Below are positions 62,484-64,000 of a stretch of DNA of 64,000 nt, piece by piece. Under the pieces are notes generated by a model. That model searched no databases and was not told where the DNA came from. It worked only from the letters and a program-made list of their open reading frames with translations. This stretch comes from Sphingomonas sp. PAMC26645 (GTDB taxonomy: Bacteria; Pseudomonadota; Alphaproteobacteria; Sphingomonadales; Sphingomonadaceae): assembly GCF_004795835.1 (NCBI RefSeq), contig NZ_CP039249.1:3819001-3883000 (forward strand), in the 5' to 3' direction. Every line of letters begins with the position of its first letter. Within the stretch, counting starts at the first letter, position 1. The position numbers and the translations under genes were made by a program.

Positions 62484-63437
62484 ATGAGCCTCACCGTCGC
62501 CGTCCAGATGGACCCGCTCGACAGCATCAACATCGCCGGCGATTCGACCTTCGCGCTGATGCTGTCCGCGCAGGACCGTGGCCATACGCTCTTCCATTAC
62601 TCGGCCGAGGACCTGAACTACCGCGACGGCCGGGTCTGGGCGAAGGCGCATCCGGTCACCGTGCAGCGCGTCGTCGGCGATCACTTCAGCGTCGGCGAGC
62701 CGGTGAACCTCGACCTTGGCGACGAGGCCGACGTCGTGCTGATGCGGCAAGACCCCCCGTTCGACCTCGGCTACATCACCGCGACGCACTTGCTCGAGCG
62801 GATCGCCGACAAGACGCTGGTCGTGAACGATCCCGCGCAGGTGCGGAATGCGCCCGAGAAGGTGTTCGTGCTCGACTACCCGCAGTTCATGCCGCCGACG
62901 CTCGTCACGCGCTCGCTCGACGAAGCGCGGAAGTTCCTCGCCGAGCACGGCGCGATCGTCATCAAGCCGCTCCACGGCAACGGCGGCAAGGCGATCTTCA
63001 AGGTCGAGTCGGACGGCGCGAACCTGTCGGCGCTGATGGAGGTCTTCAACATGACCTGGCGCGAGCCGCACATGGTCCAGGCGTTCCTCCCCGACGTGGC
63101 GAAGGGCGACAAGCGGATCGTGCTGATCGACGGCGAAGTCGCAGGCGCGATCAACCGGTTGCCCGGCGAAGGCGAGATCCGCTCGAACCTCGCGGTCGGT
63201 GGCTCGGCGGAGAAGTCGGTGCTGACCGACAAGGAGCGCGAGATCTGCGCGGTACTCGGGCCTGAACTGAAGAAGCGCGGGCTGTTGTTCGTCGGGATCG
63301 ACGTGATCGGCGGGACGTGGCTGACGGAGATCAACGTAACGTCGCCGACCGGTATCGTCGCAATCTCGAACTTCGATGGGACGGACGTGGCCGGCATGAT
63401 CTGGGACGCTATCGAAGCGAAGGTCGCGGCGCGGTAG
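62484..63437 (+). CDS. gshB: Glutathione synthetase
   Basis: Joins gamma-glutamylcysteine and glycine with ATP to make glutathione. The 317-residue ATP-grasp protein has VAVQMDPLDSINIAGDSTFALMLSAQDRGH at the start, RQDPPFDLGYITATHLLE, IVIKPLHGNGGKAIFKV, and the metal-binding end FVGIDVIGGTWLTEINVTSPTGI. ATG 62484 follows AGAAGGAAG. It completes rsmI-yraN-gshB. Confidence 0.97.
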   Translation: MSLTVAVQMDPLDSINIAGDSTFALMLSAQDRGHTLFHYSAEDLNYRDGRVWAKAHPVTVQRVVGDHFSVGEPVNLDLGDEADVVLMRQDPPFDLGYITATHLLERIADKTLVVNDPAQVRNAPEKVFVLDYPQFMPPTLVTRSLDEARKFLAEHGAIVIKPLHGNGGKAIFKVESDGANLSALMEVFNMTWREPHMVQAFLPDVAKGDKRIVLIDGEVAGAINRLPGEGEIRSNLAVGGSAEKSVLTDKEREICAVLGPELKKRGLLFVGIDVIGGTWLTEINVTSPTGIVAISNFDGTDVAGMIWDAIEAKVAAR

Positions 63438-63450
63438 TCGAAGCGAGGAT

Positions 63451-63556
63451 ACCACCCCGGCGAAGGCCGGGGCCCAATTGGAAAGGTCGCAGTGACGGAG
63501 CGCCGCCCTTTGTCATGGCCGTCCCCCAATTGGGCCCCGGCCTCCGCCGGGGTGGT
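63451..63556. repeat. Family B element
   Basis: ACCACCCCGGCGAAGGCCGG and its mirrored right end, with CAATTGG inner boxes around a core that includes GGAGCGCCGCCC. It lies between gshB and the DedA gene, both on the plus strand. Confidence 0.9.
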
Positions 63557-63602
63557 AAGAGATGGCGGAACACATCCGGCATCCCGGCAGTATGTGATAC
63601 CC

Positions 63603-64000
63603 ATGACCGAATTCATCCTCGATCTCATCGCCTGGGGCGGATATTTCGGTATCTTCCTGTTGATGGCGCTCGAGAATATCGTCCCCCCAGTGCCGTCCGA
63701 AGTCATCATGGGGCTCGGTGGCATGGCCGTCGCGCGCGGCGACATGAGCGTCGTGCCGCTGATCGCCTGGGGCACCGCGGGCTCGGTCGTCGGCAATTAC
63801 TTCTGGTATTATATCGGCCGCAACATCGGCTACGAACGCTTCCGCCCCTTCATCGAGCGCAACGGGCGCTGGCTGACGATGGAATGGTCCGACGTCGAGA
63901 AGATCCACCGCTTCTTCACGAAGCGCGGCGGCTGGGTGATCTTCGTGTTTCGGTTCATGCCGACGCTCCGCACCGTCATTTCGCTCCCCGCGGGGATGAC
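63603..64000 (+). CDS. DedA family membrane protein (3' end outside window)
   Basis: The first 132 residues of a SNARE-associated/DedA protein: FGIFLLMALENIVPPVPSEVIMGLGGMAVARGDMS near the start, WGTAGSVVGNYFWYYIGRNIG, then VIFVFRFMPTLRTVISLPAGM with the conserved Arg. DedA proteins include flippases for undecaprenyl phosphate and phospholipids. The frame runs off the end of the window. The nearby upstream repeat separates it from gshB, so it likely has its own promoter. Confidence 0.9.
   Translation, partial: MTEFILDLIAWGGYFGIFLLMALENIVPPVPSEVIMGLGGMAVARGDMSVVPLIAWGTAGSVVGNYFWYYIGRNIGYERFRPFIERNGRWLTMEWSDVEKIHRFFTKRGGWVIFVFRFMPTLRTVISLPAGM

Overview
The window is high-GC, gene-dense chromosomal DNA from an alphaproteobacterium, most likely a Sphingomonas-type member of the Sphingomonadales. 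The evidence is a GcrA cell-cycle regulator, an alphaproteobacterial F0 ATPase cluster with paired b and b' subunits and no F1 genes beside it, hrcA-grpE divergent from rph-rdgB, an oxygen-dependent hemF, a well-formed EcfG-type stress promoter (GGAAC-N17-CGTT), and many GC-rich inverted-repeat elements between genes. I see no tRNA or rRNA gene, CRISPR array, prophage or intact insertion sequence. Almost everything is housekeeping.

Layout. 1-3.4 kb: end of an outer-membrane protein, a phosphodiesterase lipoprotein, a MaoC dehydratase and a stress-promoter-driven glycine-rich lipoprotein. 3.5-9.3 kb: apt, the cytochrome bc1 operon petABC with its terminator, trmL, hemF and a coupled acetyltransferase. 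9.5-13.3 kb: two coupled membrane proteins divergent from lipB, a methionine-repeat lipoprotein and a periplasmic protein. 13.4-18.3 kb: queC-queE, hslO, argF, argD. 18.5-22.6 kb: a secreted protein, parE and a divergent outer-membrane barrel. 23-26 kb: gcrA, an ABC permease coupled to a serine hydrolase. 26-35.3 kb: a chain metZ-apaG-LysR-acetyltransferase with 4-base overlaps, a GT2-GtrA protein, leuB, recO, a polysaccharide deacetylase and uvrC. 35.6-43.6 kb: an SMR exporter, atpI-atpB-atpE-atpF'-atpF, the ydbH-ynbE-ydbL envelope-lipid operon and radC. 43.6-47.8 kb: small proteins, a BLUF photoreceptor, an EF-hand protein, purB, a 28-residue peptide and a TM2 protein. 47.8-57.1 kb: dnaK-dnaJ, a copper chaperone coupled to an HExxH protein, threonine synthase, hrcA-grpE and rph-rdgB. 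57.2-64 kb: an EAL phosphodiesterase, a CAP-domain lipoprotein, hemW, an LpoA-like lipoprotein, rsmI, yraN, gshB and the start of a DedA protein.

How the genes work together. petABC and the F0 genes serve respiration and ATP synthesis. hemF and hemW supply and handle heme. dnaK, dnaJ, grpE, hrcA and hslO are the proteostasis set. argF/argD, leuB, metZ and the threonine synthase gene make amino acids; gshB makes glutathione. parE, uvrC, recO and radC maintain DNA; trmL, queC/queE, rsmI and rph act on RNA.

What stands out. I see at least seven families of roughly 55-225 bp inverted-repeat elements, almost all at gene borders. In three places they reach into expression signals or coding sequence: the yraN start, the last 11 codons of the HExxH gene and the dnaJ ribosome-binding site. 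Other points of interest are the stress promoter at 3369-3394, an AT-rich palindrome 5' of the deacetylase gene, a box cluster 5' of a 28-residue ORF and divergent genes that share CATG start codons. I did not find a convincing new multi-gene system.
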